NCBI RefSeq assembly: GCF_038502225.1 | Contig: NC_091372.1 | Span: 3,373,617-3,437,616, forward strand | Length of the DNA stretch: 64,000 nt | Direction: 5' to 3' | From: Cherax quadricarinatus | Taxonomy: Eukaryota > Arthropoda > Malacostraca > Decapoda > Parastacidae | Shown: piece after piece, positions 35,401-47,970 of the stretch | How positions within the stretch are numbered: the first letter of the stretch is position 1 | How the letters are laid out: every line of letters starts with the position of its first letter | Notes under the pieces: model-generated | Seen by the model: only the letters and a program-made list of their open reading frames with translations | Databases searched by the model: none | Told to the model about the DNA's origin: nothing | Position numbers and translations under genes: made by a program

Positions 35401-38400
35401 GTAACATGAAATTGCTTGTAACATGAAAGTTGCTTGTAACATGAAAGTTGCTTGTAACATGGAAGTGTTGCTTTTAACATGAAAGTGTTGCTTGTAACAT
35501 GAAAGTTGCTTGTAACATGAAAGTTGCATGTAACATGAAAGTTGCTTGTAACATGAAAGTTGCTTGTAACATGAAAGTTGCTTGTAACATGAAAGTGTTG
35601 CTTGTAACATGAAAGTGTTGCTTGTAACATGAAAGTTGCTTGTAACATGAAAGCTGCTTGTAACATGGAAGTGTTGCTTGTAACATGAAAGTTGCTTGTA
35701 ACATGAAAGTTGCTTGTAACATGAAAGTGTTGCTTGTAACATGAAAGTGTTGCTTGTAACATGAAAGTGTTGCTTGTAACATGAAAGTTGCTTGTAACAT
35801 GAAAGTTGCTTGCTGAAAGTGTTGCTTGTAACATGAAAGTGTTGCTTGTAACATGAAAGTGTTGCTTGTAACATGAAAGTTGCTTGTAACATGAAAGTGT
35901 TGCTTGTAACATGAAAGTTGCTTGTAACATGAAAGTTGCTTGTAACATGAAAGTGTTGCTTGTAACATGAAAGTTGCTTGTAACATGAAAGTGTTGCTTG
36001 TAACATGAAAGTTGTTTGTAACATGAAAGTTGCTTGTAACATGAAAGTTGTTTGTAACATGAAAGTTGCTTGTAACATGAAAGTTGTTTGTAACATGAAA
36101 GTTGCTTGTAACATGAAAGTTGCTTGTAACATGAAAGTTGCTTGTAACATGAAAGTTGCTTGTAACATGAAAGTTGCTTGTAACATGAAAGTGTTGCTTG
36201 TAACATGAAAGTTGCTTGTAACATGAAAGTGTTGCTTGTAACATGAAAGTGTTGCTTGTAACATGAAAGTTGCTTGTAACATGAAAGTGTTGCTTGTAAC
36301 ATGAAAGTGTTGCTTGTAACATGAAAGTTGCTTGTAACATGAAAGTGTTGCTTGTAACATGAAAGTGTTGCTTGTAACATGAAAGTGTTGCTTGTAACAT
36401 GAAAGTTGCTTGTAACATGAAAGTGTTGCTTGTAACATGAAAGTGTTGCTTGTAACATGAAAGTTGCTTGTAACATGAAAGTTGCTTGTAACATGAAAGT
36501 TGCTTGTAACATGAAAGTGTTGCTTGTAACATGAAAGTTGCTTGTAACATGAAAGTGTTGCTTGTAACATGAAAGTGTTGCTTGTAACATGAAAGTTGCT
36601 TGTAACATGAAAGTTGCTTGTAACATGAAAGTGTTGCTTGTAACATGAAAGTTGCTTGTAACATGAAAGTTGCTTGTAACATGAAAGTGTTGCTTGTAAC
36701 ATGAAAGTTGCTTGTAACATGAAACTTGCTTGTAACATGAAAGTTGCTTGTAACATGAAAGTTACTTGTAACATGAAAGTGTTGCTTGTAACATGAAAGT
36801 TGCTTGTAACATGAAAGTGTTGCTTGTAACATGGAAGTGTTGCTTGTAACATGAAAGTTGCTTGTAACATGAAAGTTGCTTGTAACATGAAAGTGTTGCT
36901 TGTAACATGAAAGTGTTGCTTGTAACATGAAAGTTGCTTGTAACATGAAAGTGTTGCTTGTAACATGAAAGTGTTGCTTGTAACATGAAAGTGTTGCTTG
37001 TAACATGAAAGTGTTGCTTGTAACATGAAAGTGTTGCTTGTAACATGAAAGTGTTGCTTGTAACATGAAAGTTGCTTGTAACATGAAAGTTGCTTGTAAC
37101 ATGAAAGTTGCTTGTAACATGAAAGTTGCTTGTGACATGGAAGTGTTGCTTGTAACATGAAAGTGTTGCTTGTAACATGAAAGTTGCTTGTAACATGAAA
37201 GTTGCTTGTAACATGAAAGCATTGCTTGTAACATGAAAGTTGCTTGTAACATGAAAGTGTTGCTTGTAACATGAAAGTTGCTTGTAACATGAAAGTGTTG
37301 CTTGTAACATGAAAGTTGCTTGTAACATGAAAGTGTTGCTTGTAACATGAAAGTGTTGCTTGTAACATGAAAGTGTTGCTTGTAACATGAAAGTGTTGCT
37401 TGTAACATGAAAGTGTTGCTTGTAACATGAAAGTGTTGCTTGTAACATGAAAGTTGCTTGTAACATGAAAGTTGCTTGTAACATGAAAATTGCTTGTAAC
37501 ATGAAAGTGTTGCTTGTAACATGAAAGTTGCTTGTAACATGAAAGTGTTGCTTGTAACATGAAAGTTGCTTGTAACATGAAAGTTGCTTGTAACATGAAA
37601 GTGTTGCTTGTAACATGAAAGTTGCTTGTAACATGAAAGTGTTGCTTGCTTGTAACATGAAAGTTGCGTGTAACATGAAAGTTGCTTGTAACATGAAAGT
37701 TGCTTGTAACATGAAAGTGTTGCTTGTAACATGAAAGTTGCTTGTAACATGAAAGTTGCTTGTAACATGAAAGTTGCTTGTAACATGAAAGTTGCTTGTA
37801 ACATGAAAGTTGCTTGTAACATGAAAGTTGCTTGTAACATGAAAGTTGCTTGTAACATGAAAGTTGCTTGTAACATGAAAGTTTGCTTGTAACATGAAAG
37901 TTGCTTGTAACATGAAAGTGTAACATGAAAGTGCTTGTAACATGAAAGTGTTGCTTGTAACATGAAAGTGTTGCTTGTAACATGAAAGTGTTGCTTGTAA
38001 CATGAAAGTGCTTGCATTGTAACATGAAAGTGTTGCTTGTAACATGTTGCTTGTAACAAAGAAAGTGTTGCTTGTAACATGAAAGTGTTGCTTGTAATGA
38101 AAGTGTTGCTTGTAACATGAAAGTGTTGCTTATAACATTAAAGTGTTGCTGGTAACATGGAAGTGTTGCTTGTAACATGAAAGTGTTGCTTGTAACATGA
38201 AAGTTGCTTGCTTGTAACATGAAAGTGTTGCTTGTAACATGAAAGTGTTGCTTGTAACATGAAAGTGTTGCTTGTAACATGAAAGTGTTGCTTGTAACAT
38301 GAAAGTGTTGCTTGTAACATGAAAGTGTTGCTTGTAACATGAAAGTGTTGCTTGTAACATGAAAGTGTTGCTTGTAACATGAAAGTGTTGCTTGTAACAT

Positions 38401-41400
38401 GAAAGTGTTGCTTGTAACATGAAAGTGTTGCTTGTAACATGAAAGTGTTGCTTGTAACATGAAAGTGTTGCTTGTAACATGAAAGTTGCTTGTAACATGA
38501 AAGTGTTGCTTGTAACATGAAAGTGTTGCTTGTAACATGAAAGTGTTGCTTGTAACATGAAAGTGTTGCTTGTAACATGAAAGTGTTGCTTGTAACATGA
38601 AAGTGTTGCTTGTAACATGAAAGTGTTGCTTGTAACATGAAAGTGTTGCTTGTAACATGAAAGTGTTGCTTGTAACATGAAAGTGTTGCTTGTAACATGA
38701 AAGTTGCTTGTAACATGAAAGTTGCTTGTAACATGAAAGTTGCTTGTAACATGAAAGTGTTGCTTGTAACATGAAAGTTGCTTGTAACATGAAAGTTGCT
38801 TGTAACATGAAAGTGTTGCTTGTAACATGGAAGTGTTGCTTGTAACATGAAAGTTGCTTGTAACATGAAAGTGTTGCTTGTAACATGAAAGTGTTGCTTG
38901 TAACATGAAAGTGTTGCTTGTAACATGAAAGTTGCTTGTAACATGAAAGTGTTGCTTGTAACATGAAAGTGTTGCTTGTAACATGAAAGTGTTGCTTGTA
39001 ACATGAAAGTGTTGCTTGTAACATGAAAGTGTTGCTTGTAACATGAAAGTGTTGCTTGTAACATGAAAGTGTTGCTTGTAACATGAAAGTGTTGCTTGCA
39101 ACATGAAAGTGTTGCTTGTAACATGAAAGTGTTGCTTGTAACATGAAAGTGTTGCTTGTAACATGAAAGTGTTGCTTGTAACATGAAAGTGTTGCTTGTA
39201 ACATGAAAGTGTTGCTTGTAACATGAAAGTGTTGCTTGTAACATGAAAGTGTTGCTTGTAACATGAAAGTTGCTTGTAACATGAAAGTTGCTTGTAACAT
39301 GGAAGTGTTGCTTGTAATATGAAAGTTGCTTGTAACATGAAAGTGTTGCTTGTAACATGAAAGTTGCTTGTAACATGGAAGTGTTGCTTGTAACATGAAA
39401 GTTGCTTGCAACATGAAAGTGTTGCTTGTAACATGAAAGTGTTGCTTGTAACATGAAAGTGTTGCTTGTAACATGAAAGTTGCTTGTAACATGAAAGTTG
39501 CTTGTAACATGAAAGTGTTGCTTGTAACATGAAAGTGTTGCTTGTAACATGAAAGTGTTGCTTGTAACATGAAAGTGTTGCTTGTAACATGAAAGTGTTG
39601 CTTGTAACATGAAAGTGTTGCTTGTAACATGAAAGTGTTGCTTGCAACATGAAAGTGTTGCTTGTAACATAAAAGTGTTGCTTGTAACATGAAAGTGTTG
39701 CTTGTAACATGAAAGTGTTGCTTGTAACATGAAAGTGTTTCTTGTAACATGAAAGTGTTGCTTGTAACATGAAAGTGTTGCTTGTAACATGAAAGTTGCT
39801 TGTAACATGAAAGTTGCTTGTAACATGAAAGTTGCTTGTAACATGGAAGTGTTGCTTGTAACATGAAAGTTGCTTGTAACATGAAAGTGTTGCTTGTAAC
39901 ATGAAAGTTGCTTGTAACATGGAAGTGTTGCTTGTAACATGAAAGTTGCTTGCAACATGAAAGTGTTGCTTGTAACATGAAAGTGTTGCTTGTAACATGA
40001 AAGTGTTGCTTGTAACATGAAAGTTGCTTGTAACATGAAAGTTGCTTGTAACATGAAAGTGTTGCTTGTAACATGAAAGTGTTCCTTGTAACATGAAAGT
40101 GTTGCTTGTAACATGAAAGTGTTGCTTGTAACATGAAAGTGTTGCTTGTAACATGAAAGTGTTGCTTGTAACATGAAAGTGTTGCTTGCAACATGAAAGT
40201 GTTGCTTGTAACATGAAAGTGTTGCTTGTAACATGAAAGTGTTGCTTGTAACATGAAAGTGTTGCTTGTAACATGAAAGTGTTGCTTGTAACATGAAAGT
40301 GTTGCTTGTAACATGAAAGTGTTGCTTGTAACATGAAAGTTGCTTGTAACATGAAAGTTGCTTGTAACATGAAAGTTGCTTGTAACATGGAAGTGTTGCT
40401 TGTAACATGAAAGTTGCTTGTAACATGAAAGTGTTGCTTGTAACATGAAAGTTGCTTGTAACATGAAAGTGTTGCTTGTAACATGAAAGTGTTGCTTGTA
40501 ACATGAAAGTGTTACTTGTGACATGAAAGTGTTGCTTGTAACATGAAAGTGTTGCTTGTAACATGACAGTGTTGCTTGTAACATGAAAGTGTTGCTTGCA
40601 AGATGAAAGTGTTGCTTGCAACATGAAAGTGTTGCTTGCAACATGAAAGTGTTGCTTGTAACATGAAAGTGTTGCTTATAACATTAAAGTGTTGCTGGTA
40701 ACATGAAAGTGTTGCTTGTAACATGAAAGTGTTGCTTGTAACATGAAAGTTGCTTGTAACATGAAAGTTGCTTGTAACATGAAAGTGTTGCTTGTAACAT
40801 GAAAGTGTTGCTTGTAACATGAAAGTGTTGCTTGTAACATGAAAGTGTTGCTTGTAACATGAAAGTGTTGCTTGTAACATGAAAGTGTTGCTTGTAACAT
40901 GAAAGTGTTGCTTGTAACATGAAAGTGTTGCTTGTAACATGAAAGTGTTGATTGTAACATGAAAGTTGCTTGTAACATGAAAGTTGCTTGTAACATGAAA
41001 GTTGCTTGTAACATGGAAGTGTTGCTTGTAACATGAAAGTTGCTTGTAACATGAAAGTGTTGCTTGTAACATGGAAGTGTTGCTTGTAACATGAAAGTTG
41101 CTTGTAACATGAAAGTTGCTTGTAACATGAAAGTTGCTTGTAACATGAAAGTTGCTTGTAACATGGAAGTGTTGCTTGTAACATGAAAGTTGCTTGTAAC
41201 ATGGAAGTGTTGCTTGTAACATGAAAGTTGCTTGTAACATGAAAGTTGCTTGTAACATGGAAGTGTTGCTTGTAACATGAAAGTGTTGCTTGTAACATGA
41301 AAGTGTTGCTTGTAACATGAAAGTGTTGCTTGTAACATGAAAGTGTTGCTTGTGACATGAAAGTGTTGCTTGTAACATGAAAGTGTTGCTTGTAACATGA

Positions 41401-41424
41401 AAGTGTTGCTTGTAACATTAAAGA
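32477..41424. repeat. 18/20-bp mixed-unit satellite, 9 kb
   Basis: About 470 units of one motif (TGCTTGTAACATGAAAGT) in two lengths, 18 bp and 20 bp, the longer adding GT. Left of about 36900 the lengths are interspersed; to the right, long runs of 20-bp units alternate with short runs of 18-bp units. Rare variants recur about 544 bp apart (GCAAC at 39409/39953 and 39645/40189; GGAAGTG at 39301/39845/40389), which shows a higher-order repeat. A rare TATAACATTA variant at 38131 recurs at 40677. All three minus-strand frames of the unit lack stops, so frames of up to 2081 codons appear; they are not genes. Confidence 0.97.
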
Positions 41425-41474
41425 CTTATAAATTTTGTATTTTTAATCACCTGGTGGCGATTATTTCGCGCGCT

Positions 41475-41476
<2 letters not shown>

Positions 41477-41569
<93 letters not shown>
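41477..41569. repeat. (TA)n microsatellite
   Basis: About 46 uninterrupted TA dinucleotides, directly adjoining the 5' end of the RTE-like element. A shorter (TA)n occurs inside the element leader at about 41819-41832. Confidence 0.98.
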
Positions 41570-41571
<2 letters not shown>

Positions 41572-44500
41572 GTAGTAGGTTGGTAGACAGCAACCACCCA
41601 GGGAAGTACTACCGTCCTGTGGTAGTAGGTTGGTAGACAGCAACCACCCAGGGAAGTACTACCGTCCTGCCAGATGACTGTGAAACAGAAACCTGTAACT
41701 GTTTTGCATGATGGTAGGATTGCTGGTGTCTTTTTCTGTCTCATAAACATGCTAGATAACAGGGATATCTTGCTACTCCTACTTACACTTTGGTCACACT
41801 TCACAGACACGCACATGCATATATATATATATACATACATCTAGGTTTTTCTCCTTTTTCTAAATAGCTCTTGTTCTTCTTTATTTCTTCTATTGTCCAT
41901 GGGGAAGTGGAAAAGAATCTTTCCTCCGTAAGCCATGCGTGTCGTATGAGGCGACTAAAATGCCGGGAGCAATGGGCTAGTAACCCCTTCTCCTGTAGAT
42001 TTTTACTAAAAAAGAGAAAAAGAAAAACTTTATAAAACTGGGATGCTTAAATGTGCGTGGATGTAGTGCGGATGACAAGAAACAGATGATTGCTGATGTT
42101 ATGAATGAAAAGAAGTTGGATGTCCTGGCCCTAAGCGAAACAAAGCTGAAGGGGGGAGGGGAGTTTCAGTGGGGGAAAATAAATGGGATTAAATCTGGAG
42201 TATCTGAGAGAGTTAGAGCAAAGGAAGGGGTAGCAGTAATGTTGAATGATCATTTTTGGAAGGAGAAAAGAGAATATGAATGTGTAAATTCAAGAATTAT
42301 GTGGATTAAAGTAAAGGTTGGATGCGAGAAGTGGGTCATAATAAGCGTGTATGCACCTGGAGAAGAGAGGAATGCAGAGGAGAGAGAGAGATTTTGGGAG
42401 ATGTTAAGTGAATGTATAGGAGCCTTTGAACCAAGTGAGAGAGTAATTGTGGTAGGGGACCTGAATGCTAAAGTAGGAGAAACTTTTAGAGAGGGTGTGG
42501 TAGGTAAGTTTGGGGTGCCAGGTGTAAATGATAATGGGAGCCCTTTGATTGAACTTTGTATAGAAAGGGGTTTAGTTATAGGTAATACATATTTTAAGAA
42601 AAAGAGGATAAATAAGTATACAAGATATGATGTAGGGCGAAATGACAGTAGTTTGTTGGATTATGTATTGGTAGATAAAAGACTGTTGAGTAGACTTCAG
42701 GATGTACATGTTTATAGAGGGGCCACAGATATATCAGATCACTTTCTAGTTGTAGCTACACTGAGAGTAAAAGGTAGATGGGATACAAGGAGAATAGAAG
42801 CATCAGGGAAGAGAGAGGTGAAGGTTTATAAACTAAAAGAGGAGGCAGTTAGGGTAAGATATAAACAGCTATTGGAGGATAGATGGGCTAATGAGAGCAT
42901 AGGCAATGGGGTCGAAGAGGTATGGGGTAGGTTTAAAAATGTAGTGTTAGAGTGTTCAGCAGAAGTTTGTGGTTACAGGAAAGTGGGTGTGGGAGGGAAG
43001 AGGAGCGATTGGTGGAATGATGATGTGAAGAGAGTAGTAAGGGAGAAAAAGTTAGCATATGAGAAGTTTTTACAAAGTAGAAGTGATGCAAGGAGGGAAG
43101 AGTATATGGAGAAAAAGAGAGAGGTTAAGAGAGTGGTGAAGCAATGTAAAAAGAGAGCAAATGAGAGAGTGGGTGAGATGTTATCAACAAATTTTGTTGA
43201 AAATAAGAAAAAGTTTTGGAGTGAGATTAACAAGTTAAGAAAGCCTAGAGAACAAATGGATTTGTCAGTTAAAAATAAGAGAGGAGAGTTATTAAATGGA
43301 GAGTTAGAGGTATTGGGAAGATGGAGGGAATATTTTGAGGAATTGTTAAATGTTGATGAAGATAGGGAAGCTGTGATTTCGTGTATAGGGCAAGGAGGAA
43401 CAACATCTTGTAGGAGTGAGGAAGAGCCAGTTGTGAGTGTGGGGGAAGTTTGTGAGGCAGTAGGTAAAATGAAAGGGGGTAAGGCAGCCGGGATTGATGG
43501 GATAAAGATAGAAATGTTAAAAGCAGGTGGGGATATAGTTTTGGAGTGGTTGGTGCAATTATTTAATAAATGTATGGAAGAGGGTAAGGTACCTAGGGAT
43601 TGGCAGAGAGCATGCATAGTTCCTTTGTATAAAGGCAAAGGGGATAAAAGAGAGTGCAAAAATTATAGGGGGATAAGTCTGCTGAGTACACCTGGTAAAG
43701 TGTATGGTAGAGTTATTATTGAAAGAATTAAGAGTAAGACGGAGAATAGGATAGCAGATGAACAAGGAGGCTTTAGGAAAGGTAGGGGGTGTGTGGACCA
43801 GGTGTTTACAGTGAAACATATAAGTGAACAGTATTTAGATAAGGCTAAAGAGGTCTTTGTGGCATTTATGGATTTGGAAAAGGCGTATGACAGGGTGGAT
43901 AGGGGGGCAATGTGGCAGATGTTGCAGGTGTATGGTGTAGGAGGTAGGTTACTGAAAGCAGTGACGAGTTTTTACGAGAATAGTGAGGCTCAAGTTAGAG
44001 TATGTAGGAAAGATGGAAATTATTTCCCAGTAAAAGTAGGCCTTAGACAAGGATGTGTGATGTCACCGTGGTTGTTTAATATATTTATAGATGGGGTTGT
44101 AAGAGGAGTAAATGCGAGGGTCTTGGCAAGAAGCGTGGAGTTAAAAGATAAAGAATCACACATAAAGTGGGAGTTGTCACAGTTGCTCTTTGCTGATGAC
44201 ACTGTGCTCTTGGGAGATTCTGAAGAGAGGTTGCAGAGATTGGTGGATGAATTTGGTAGGGTGTGCAAAAGAAGAAAATTGAAAGTGAATACAGGAAAGA
44301 GTAAGGTTATGAGGATAACAAAAAGATTAGGTGATGAAAGATTGGATATCAGATTGGAGGGAGAGAGTATGGAGGAGGTGAATGTATTCAGGTATTTGGG
44401 AGTGGACGTGTCAGCGGATGGATCTATGAAAGATGAGGTGAATCATAGAATTGATGAGGGAAAAAGGGTGAGTGGTGCACTTAGGAGTCTGTGGAGACAA

Positions 44501-45215
44501 AGAACTTTGTCCTTGGAGGCAAAGAGGAGAATGTATGAGAGTATAGTTTTACCAACGCTCTTTTATGGGTGTAAAGCATGGGTGATGAATGTTGCAGCGA
44601 GGAGAAGGCTGGAGGCAGTGGAGATGTCATGTCTGAGGGCAATGTGTGGTGTGAATATAATGCAGAGAATTCGCAGTTTGGAAGTTAGGAGGAGGTGCGG
44701 GATTACCAAAACTGTTGTCGAGAGGGCTGAGGAAGGGTTGTTGAGGTGGTTCGGACATGTAGAGAGAATGGAGCGAAACAGAATGACTTCAAGAGTGTAT
44801 CAGTCTGTAGTGGAAGGAAGGCGGGGTAGGGGTCGGCCTAGGAAAGGTTGGAGGGAGGGGGTAAAGGAGGTTTTGTGTGCGAGGGGCTTGGACTTCCAGC
44901 AGGCATGCGTGAGCGTGTTTCATAGGAGTGAATGGAGACAAATGGTTTTTAATAGTTGACGTGCTGTTGGAGTGTGAGCAAAGTAACATTTATGAAGGGG
45001 TTCAGGGAAACCGGCAGGCCGGACTTGAGTCCTGGAGATGGGAAGTACAGTGCCTGCACTCTGAAGGAGGGGTGTTAATGTTGCAGTTTAAAAACTGTAG
45101 TGTAAAGCACCCTTCTGGGAAGACAGTGATGGAGTGAATGATGGTGAAAGTTTTTCTTTTTCGGGCCACCCTGCCTTGGTGGGAATCGGCCAGTGTGATA
45201 ATAAAAAAAAAATAT
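41570..45215 (+). mobile_element. RTE-like LINE, apparently complete
   Basis: Plus-strand non-LTR element between the TA microsatellite and the 35-bp satellite. The 5' leader begins with two tandem 50-bp copies of a GTAGTAGGTTGGTAGACAGC module (41571 and 41621) and runs about 430 bp to the ORF. A single EN-RT ORF follows, then about 250 bp of 3' UTR ending in an A-rich tail (ATAATAAAAAAAAAA, about 45198-45210). The single long ORF, the short 3' region and the C-terminal GRGRPRK block fit the RTE/BovB group. With an open ORF and both UTRs present it looks young. Confidence 0.87.
42053..44959 (+). CDS. RTE-like endonuclease-reverse transcriptase, intact
   Basis: This enzyme nicks genomic DNA and reverse transcribes its own RNA at the nick. 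About 968 residues without a stop. N-terminal endonuclease (about 1-235): NVRGC, catalytic glutamate in ALSETKLKG, VYAPGEE, GDLNAKVG, SLLDYVLVD and the DISDHF histidine block. RT (about 470-760): KNYRGISLLSTPGK, FMDLEKAYDRVDR with the first catalytic aspartate, GLRQGCVMSPWLFN and LLFADDTVLL with the aspartate pair. The C-terminal region has LRAMCGV, RWFGHVERM and GRRGRGRPRKGW. The start is uncertain: the frame is open from about 41999, position 42053 is GTG, and the first in-frame ATG lies a dozen codons later (MIADV), inside the endonuclease. Endonucleases of this type are often mis-named craniofacial development protein 2 in automatic annotation. Confidence 0.92.
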   Translation: MRGCSADDKKQMIADVMNEKKLDVLALSETKLKGGGEFQWGKINGIKSGVSERVRAKEGVAVMLNDHFWKEKREYECVNSRIMWIKVKVGCEKWVIISVYAPGEERNAEERERFWEMLSECIGAFEPSERVIVVGDLNAKVGETFREGVVGKFGVPGVNDNGSPLIELCIERGLVIGNTYFKKKRINKYTRYDVGRNDSSLLDYVLVDKRLLSRLQDVHVYRGATDISDHFLVVATLRVKGRWDTRRIEASGKREVKVYKLKEEAVRVRYKQLLEDRWANESIGNGVEEVWGRFKNVVLECSAEVCGYRKVGVGGKRSDWWNDDVKRVVREKKLAYEKFLQSRSDARREEYMEKKREVKRVVKQCKKRANERVGEMLSTNFVENKKKFWSEINKLRKPREQMDLSVKNKRGELLNGELEVLGRWREYFEELLNVDEDREAVISCIGQGGTTSCRSEEEPVVSVGEVCEAVGKMKGGKAAGIDGIKIEMLKAGGDIVLEWLVQLFNKCMEEGKVPRDWQRACIVPLYKGKGDKRECKNYRGISLLSTPGKVYGRVIIERIKSKTENRIADEQGGFRKGRGCVDQVFTVKHISEQYLDKAKEVFVAFMDLEKAYDRVDRGAMWQMLQVYGVGGRLLKAVTSFYENSEAQVRVCRKDGNYFPVKVGLRQGCVMSPWLFNIFIDGVVRGVNARVLARSVELKDKESHIKWELSQLLFADDTVLLGDSEERLQRLVDEFGRVCKRRKLKVNTGKSKVMRITKRLGDERLDIRLEGESMEEVNVFRYLGVDVSADGSMKDEVNHRIDEGKRVSGALRSLWRQRTLSLEAKRRMYESIVLPTLFYGCKAWVMNVAARRRLEAVEMSCLRAMCGVNIMQRIRSLEVRRRCGITKTVVERAEEGLLRWFGHVERMERNRMTSRVYQSVVEGRRGRGRPRKGWREGVKEVLCARGLDFQQACVSVFHRSEWRQMVFNS

Positions 45216-45315
45216 ATAACCTTTTACACTGTTTTGTCAGTATCTATCTTACCATCTATCTTACCAAGCTCTCTTGCCATCTATCTCACATCTATCCGTA
45301 TGATTTTTGTTGTTG
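45216..45315. other. Short CTATC-rich spacer
   Basis: A hundred bases with degenerate CTATCTTACCATCTATC words between the RTE tail and the 35-bp satellite. Possibly a small degenerate microsatellite extending the element tail. Confidence 0.5.
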
Positions 45316-47935
45316 AAGGCTGGTAAGCATTACATGTATCAGTGTTGTTGAAGACTGGTAAGCATTACATGTATCAGTGTTGTTGAAGGCTGGTAAGCAT
45401 TACGTGTACCAGTGTTGTTGAAGGCTAGTAAGCATTACATGTACCAGTGTTGTTGAAGGCTGGTAAGCATTACGTGTACCAGTGTTGTTGAAGGCTGGTA
45501 AGCATTACGTGTACAAGTGTTGTTGAAGGCTGGTAAGCATTACGTGTACCAGTGTACCAGTGTTGTTGAAGACTGGTAAGCATTACATGTACCAGTGTTG
45601 TTGAAGGCTGGTAAGCATTACATGTATCAGTGTTGTTGAAGACTGGTAAGCATTACATGTACCAGTGTTGTTGAAGGCTGGTAAGCATTACGTGTACCAG
45701 TGTTGTTGAAGGCTGGTAAGCATTACATGTACCAGTGTTGTTGATGGTTGGTAAGCATTACATGTACCAGTGTTGTTGAAGACTGGTAAGCATTACATGT
45801 ACCAGTGTTGTTGAAGACTGGTAAGCATTACATGTACCAGTGTTGTTGAAGGCTGGTAAGCATTACGTGTACCAGTGTTGTTGATGGTTGGTAAGCATTA
45901 CATGTACCAGTGTTGTTGAAGACTGGTAAGCATTACATGTACCAGTGTTGTTGAAGGCTGGTAAGCATTACATGTACCAATGTTGTTGAAGGCTGGTAAG
46001 CATTATATGTACCAGTGTTGTTGAAGGCTGGTAAGCATTACATGTACCAGTGTTGTTGAAGGCTGGTAAGCATTACGTGTACCAGTGTTGTTGAAGGCTG
46101 GTAAGCATTACGTGTACCAGTGTTGTTGAAGGCTGGTAAGCATTACGTGTACCAGTGTTGTTGAAGGCTGGTAAGCATTACGTGTACCAGTGTTGTTGAA
46201 GGCTGGTAAGCATTACGTGTACCAGTGTTGTTGAAGGCTGGTAAGCATTACGTGTACCAGTGTTGTTGAAGGCTGGTAAGCATTACATGTGCCAGTGTTG
46301 TTGAAGGCTGGTAAGCATTACATGTGCCAGTGTTGTTGAAGGTTGGTAAACATTACATGTACCAGTGTTGTTGAAGGCTGGTAAGCATTACATGTACCAG
46401 TGTTGTTGAAGGCTGGTAAGCATTACGTGTACCAGTGTTGTTGAAGGCTGGTAAGCATTACGTGTACCAGTGTTGTTGAAGGCTGGTAAGCATTACATGT
46501 ACCAGTGTTGTTGAAGGCTGGTAAGCATTACATGTACCAGTGCTGTTGAAGGCTGGTAAGCATTACATGTACCAGTGCTGTTGAAGGCTGGTAAGCATTA
46601 CGTGTACCAGTGTTGTTGAAGGCTGATAAGCATTACATGTACCAGTGTTGTTGAAGGCTGGTAAGCATTACGTGTACCAGTGTTGTTGAAGGCTGGTAAG
46701 CATTACGTGTACCAGTGTTGTTGAAGGCTGGTAAGCATTACATGTACCAGTGTTGTTGAAGGCTGGTAAGCATTACATGTACCAGTGTTGTTGAAGGCTG
46801 GTAAGCATTACATGTACCAGTGCTGTTGAAGGCTGTTAAGTATTACATGTACCAGTGTTGTTGAAGGCTGGTAAGCATTACATGTACCAGTGTTGTTGAA
46901 GGCTGGTAAGCATTACGTGTACCAGTGTTGTTGAAGGCTGGTAAGCATTACGTGTACCAGTGTTGTTGAAGGCTGGTAAGCATTACGTGTACCAGTGTTG
47001 TTGAAGGCTGGTAAGCATTACGTGTACCAGTGTTGTTGAAGGCTGGTAAGCATTGCGTGTACCAGTGTTGTTGAAGGCTAGTAAGCATTACATGTACCAG
47101 TGTTGTTGAAGGCTGGTAAGCATTACGTGTAGCAGTGTTGTTGAAGGCTGGTAAGCATTACGTGTACAAGTGTTGTTGAAGGCTGGTAAGCATTACGTGT
47201 ACCAGTGTTGTTGAAGGCTGGTAAGCATTACGTGTACCAGTGTTGTTGAAGGCTGGTAAGCATTACATGTACCAGTGTTGTTGAAGGCTGGTAAGCATTA
47301 CGTGTACCAGTGTTGTTGAAGGCTGGTAAGCATTACATGTACCAGTGTTGTTGAAGGCTGGTAAGCATTACATGTACCAGTGTTGTTGAAGGCTGGTAAG
47401 CATTACATGTACCAGTGTTGTTGAAGGCTGGTAAGCATTACGTGTACCATTGTTGAAGGCTGGTAAGCATTACATGTACCAGTGTTGTTGAAGGCTGGTA
47501 AGCATTACATGTACCAGTGTTGTTGAAGGCTGGTAAGCATTACGTGTACCAGTGTTGTTGAAGGCTGGTAAGCATTACATGTACCAGTGTTGTTGAAGGC
47601 TGGTAAGCATTACGTGTACCAGTGTTGTTGAAGGCTGGTAAGCATTACATGTACCAGTGTTGTTGAAGGCTGGTAAGCATTACGTGTACCAGTGTTGTTG
47701 AAGGCTGGTAAGCATTACATGTACCAGTGTTGTTGAAGGCTGGTAAGCATTACGTGTACCAGTGTTGTTGAAGGCTGGTAAGCATTACGTGTACCAGTGT
47801 TGTTGAAGGCTGGTAAGCATTACATGTGCCAGTGTTGTTGAAGGCTGGTAAGCATTACATGTACCAGTGTTGTTGAAGGCTGGTAAGCATTACGTGTACC
47901 AGTGTTGTTGAAGGCTGGTAAGCATTACATGTAAG
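45316..47935. repeat. 35-bp satellite, left part, about 75 units
   Basis: Tandem 35-bp units of TGTTGTTGAAGGCTGGTAAG plus CATTACRTGTACCAG. Each has short inverted arms CTGGTA and TACCAG around an 11-nt spacer. The dominant polymorphism is ACGTGT versus ACATGT, a CpG/CpA alternation spread through the whole array. The array is cut at 47935 by the 3' end of the family A LINE and resumes at 53368. Confidence 0.97.
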
Positions 47936-47970
47936 TTTACCTGGAGTTTACCTGGAGAGAGTTCCGGGGG

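Noticed and set aside
34399..40644. A 2081-codon open frame on the minus strand
   Set aside because: All three minus-strand frames of the 18/20-bp unit are free of stop codons, so any frame stays open through length changes. The product is a pure satellite translation with no domain.
42973..44268. Minus-strand frames inside the RTE ORF
   Set aside because: Antisense shadows of an intact EN-RT frame.
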